DNA of 6,961 nt, from NCBI GenBank assembly GCA_046714215.1, contig JBKKBM010000250.1:1-6961 (forward strand), written 5' to 3'. Position numbers and translations under genes: made by a program. The stretch comes from DATLCI01 sp046714215. Its GTDB lineage: Bacteria > Acidobacteriota > Terriglobia > Terriglobales > Acidobacteriaceae. Under the pieces are notes generated by a model that saw only the letters and a list, made by a program, of their open reading frames with translations, was not told the DNA's origin and did not search any database. Every line of letters begins with the position of its first letter. The first letter of the stretch is position 1. Positions 5,915 to 6,961 of this stretch are shown here, piece by piece.

Positions 5915-5937
5915 GAACCTGGGACAGTTCTTTTTTT
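5915..5937 (+). terminator. Weak plus-strand hairpin with T-run
   Basis: GAAC, a bulged C and TG (5915-5921) can pair with CAGTTC (5925-5930) over a GGA loop, followed by seven T (5931-5937). The stem is short and bulged, so termination would be inefficient. It precedes the DUF892 gene by about 80 bp. Confidence 0.3.
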
Positions 5938-5997
5938 GCTGGCATCCTCGCCGGATTTATCACTGTCAAACCCCCTTTGGAGTACGCGAATCTTACT

Positions 5998-6004
5998 GAG
6001 GGAG
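5998..6004 (+). promoter_or_regulatory. Ribosome binding site deciding the DUF892 start
   Basis: GAGGGAG lies 10 nt before the ATG at 6015. It excludes the TTG at 6006, which would be only 1 nt away, and makes the ATG at 6021 unlikely (16 nt). Confidence 0.65.
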
Positions 6005-6014
6005 ATTGACCATC

Positions 6015-6509
6015 ATGAAAATGGAATCATTGCAGGAACTCTACGTAGCGGGACTCAAGGATATTTATTCGGCGGAAAGGCAATTGGTGAAGGCGCTGCC
6101 CAAGATGGCGAAAGCGGCGTCGTCCGATGAGCTGCGCCAGGGCTTTGAAGACCACTTGGAAGAGACGAAAGTCCAAGTCGAACGGCTGGAGCAGATCTTC
6201 GAGGAATTGGGGGTGAGTCCGCGCGGCAAGAAGTGCGTGGGCATGGAAGGGCTCATTGAGGAAGGCAAAGAGCTGATGGAGGAGGACGCGGATCCGGACG
6301 TCATGGATGCCGGGCTCATCGCCGCCGCACAACACGTGGAGCACTACGAGATGGCGGGTTATGGATGCGTCCGTACCTTCGCCGAGCTGTTGGGTTACAA
6401 GGCTGCGGCCAAGCTTCTGCAGCAGAGCCTGGACGAAGAGGGCGCTGCTGACAAGAAGCTGACCGGCTTGGCGCAAAGCATCAACGTGGAGGCGCAGAAG
6501 GCCGCGTAG
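6015..6509 (+). CDS. YciF-type ferritin-like protein (DUF892)
   Basis: A 164-residue cytoplasmic four-helix ferritin-like protein of the DUF892/YciE-YciF family, associated with general stress responses; E. coli YciF has similar length and is alignable by eye over its whole length. Signature stretches are LKDIYSAERQLVKALPKMA (residues 14-32), FEDHLEET (44-51), KCVGMEGLIEEGKELME (73-89), LIAAAQHVEHYEMAGYG (101-117) and LGYKAAAKLLQQSLDEE (126-142). Likely di-metal ligands are E21, H47, E50, H110, E112 and one of the EE pair at 141-142, by analogy with the fold. Helices account for nearly all the sequence, with no signal peptide. It stands alone, divergent from the molybdenum hydroxylase operon, and is closed by a terminator at 6528. 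The biochemical activity of the family is not established; peroxide or redox stress protection is the usual suggestion. Confidence 0.93.
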   Translation: MKMESLQELYVAGLKDIYSAERQLVKALPKMAKAASSDELRQGFEDHLEETKVQVERLEQIFEELGVSPRGKKCVGMEGLIEEGKELMEEDADPDVMDAGLIAAAQHVEHYEMAGYGCVRTFAELLGYKAAAKLLQQSLDEEGAADKKLTGLAQSINVEAQKAA

Positions 6510-6527
6510 GACCCGCCCTATTCAAGT

Positions 6528-6560
6528 CCAGGCCTGCTCCGGCGGGCCTGGCCTGCTTTT
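6528..6560 (+). terminator. Intrinsic terminator after the DUF892 gene
   Basis: CCAGGCCTGC (6528-6537) pairs with GCGGGCCTGG (6542-6551) over a TCCG tetraloop, a 10-bp stem with one G-T pair. CCTGC and then TTTT (6557-6560) follow. The T-run is short and set off by a few bases, but the stem is strong and stands 18 bp after the stop. Confidence 0.65.
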
Positions 6561-6573
6561 CGATCTTCGGTGG

Positions 6574-6579
6574 TACCCT
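6574..6579 (+). promoter_or_regulatory. Possible -10 element for a leaderless GH15 mRNA
   Basis: TACCCT ends 7 nt before the ATG at 6587. A TANNNT box at this distance is the usual arrangement for leaderless transcripts, and no Shine-Dalgarno sequence is present in the preceding 20 nt (GGTACCCTTAAATCT). Inference only. Confidence 0.3.
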
Positions 6580-6586
6580 TAAATCT

Positions 6587-6961
6587 ATGTTGCTCGAACA
6601 CCTCGGCCTTATCGGTAATTGTCAGTTTTCTGCACTGGTGGATCGCAGCGGCGAAGTGGTGTGGTGCTGTCTCCCGCAATTCGATTCCGAGCCTGTGTTT
6701 TCCACGTTGCTGGATGCGCAGGCCGGCGGCAGATTCTCCATTGGGCCGGCGGAAGGCGAAGCGGGCGAGCAGGCCTACATCAAGAACACGAATGTGCTGG
6801 AGACGACGTTCAAGACGGCCTCCGGTTCATTCCGCGTATTGGATTTTGCGCCCCGATTCCAGATGTACGATCGGATGTTCCGTCCGACCCAGTTGTTTCG
6901 CGTCGTCGAGCCGCTGGAGGGATCTCCGAGGATCCGCGTGACGTGCGATCCGCGATTGGGT
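6587..6961 (+). CDS. Glycoside hydrolase family 15 protein, N-terminal part (runs off right edge)
   Basis: The ATG at 6587 opens a frame that stays open for 125 codons to the end of the window. Residues 7-43 (LGLIGNCQFSALVDRSG, then VVWCCLPQFDSEPVFSTLLD) are the hallmark of the N-terminal beta-sandwich domain of bacterial glucoamylase/trehalase-like GH15 enzymes, whose common form is IGDC..ALV...GSIDWLCLPRFDS. It continues with GGRFSIGP, NTNVLETTF and VLDFAPR, also typical. Full-length relatives are near 600 residues, with the (alpha/alpha)6 catalytic domain in the part not seen, so catalytic Glu residues cannot be checked. IGNCQ replaces the more common IGDCR. No signal peptide is present, suggesting a cytoplasmic enzyme acting on alpha-glucans or trehalose. 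It follows the DUF892 gene after a terminator, so it has its own promoter. Confidence 0.9.
   Translation, partial: MLLEHLGLIGNCQFSALVDRSGEVVWCCLPQFDSEPVFSTLLDAQAGGRFSIGPAEGEAGEQAYIKNTNVLETTFKTASGSFRVLDFAPRFQMYDRMFRPTQLFRVVEPLEGSPRIRVTCDPRLG

Noticed and set aside
5751..6010. Molybdenum-cofactor riboswitch upstream of the operon
   Set aside because: Considered because of the hydroxylase and the terminator, but I could not draw the multi-stem aptamer, and the candidate promoter lies downstream of the hairpin.
5807..6130. Plus-strand ORF with a good AAGGAG site before ATG 5807
   Set aside because: The frame runs through the terminator hairpin and into the DUF892 gene in another frame, and its sequence is not protein-like. 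The purine run overlaps the candidate operon promoter and is probably coincidental.

Overview
The window looks like a high-GC chromosomal segment from a soil-type bacterium. Acidobacteriota is my best guess, from the overall gene style (GTG starts, a DUF892 protein beside a GH15 enzyme, a small Cys-rich protein with a YWC...GPD...HP...GR.CF signature), but no phylogenetic marker is present, so this is an inference only.

Left end (1-474): an open-ended, unrecognised reading frame (3-305) is followed by about 150 bp of non-coding DNA with GTCC motifs spaced 11, 11 and 10 bp apart. It ends in a precise 3' fragment of a tRNA gene (452-474: T-loop, T-stem 3' strand, acceptor 3' strand, G discriminator, CCA). 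No 5' half of the tRNA is present. This is the expected structure of the distal attachment site of an element integrated in a tRNA-Ser-like gene, so I read 1-451 as the terminal end of an integrated island and 475 onward as the older chromosome.

Centre (522-5750, minus strand): a tightly packed gene set, read from right to left. It begins with three subunits of a xanthine dehydrogenase/aldehyde oxidoreductase-family molybdenum hydroxylase: a Tat-signal [2Fe-2S] subunit, an 820-aa molybdopterin subunit with the catalytic-type Glu, and an FAD subunit carrying the four-Cys [4Fe-4S] insertion of the PaoB type. The genes overlap by 4 bp each, so the likely product is a Tat-exported periplasmic PaoABC-like aldehyde dehydrogenase. 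Next comes a small Cys-rich protein whose N-terminus is an eight-unit 15-bp repeat array; one unit has an extra base that breaks the frame. Last is a seven-TM YccA/Bax-inhibitor-1 protein. Overlaps or short gaps suggest one operon. No molybdenum-hydroxylase maturation factor (XdhC/PaoD, MocA) lies in the window.

Right end (5751-6961): a divergent intergenic region holds a candidate promoter for the operon, a minus-strand intrinsic terminator upstream of it, and a weaker plus-strand hairpin with a T-run. Two plus-strand genes follow: a YciF-type (DUF892) ferritin-like stress protein closed by a good terminator, and the N-terminal 125 codons of a GH15 glucoamylase/trehalase-like enzyme that runs off the window and may be translated from a leaderless mRNA.

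I see no defence system, CRISPR array or insertion sequence. The observations most worth follow-up are the tRNA-fragment attachment site with its phased motifs, and the frame-broken repeat array inside the molybdenum hydroxylase operon.
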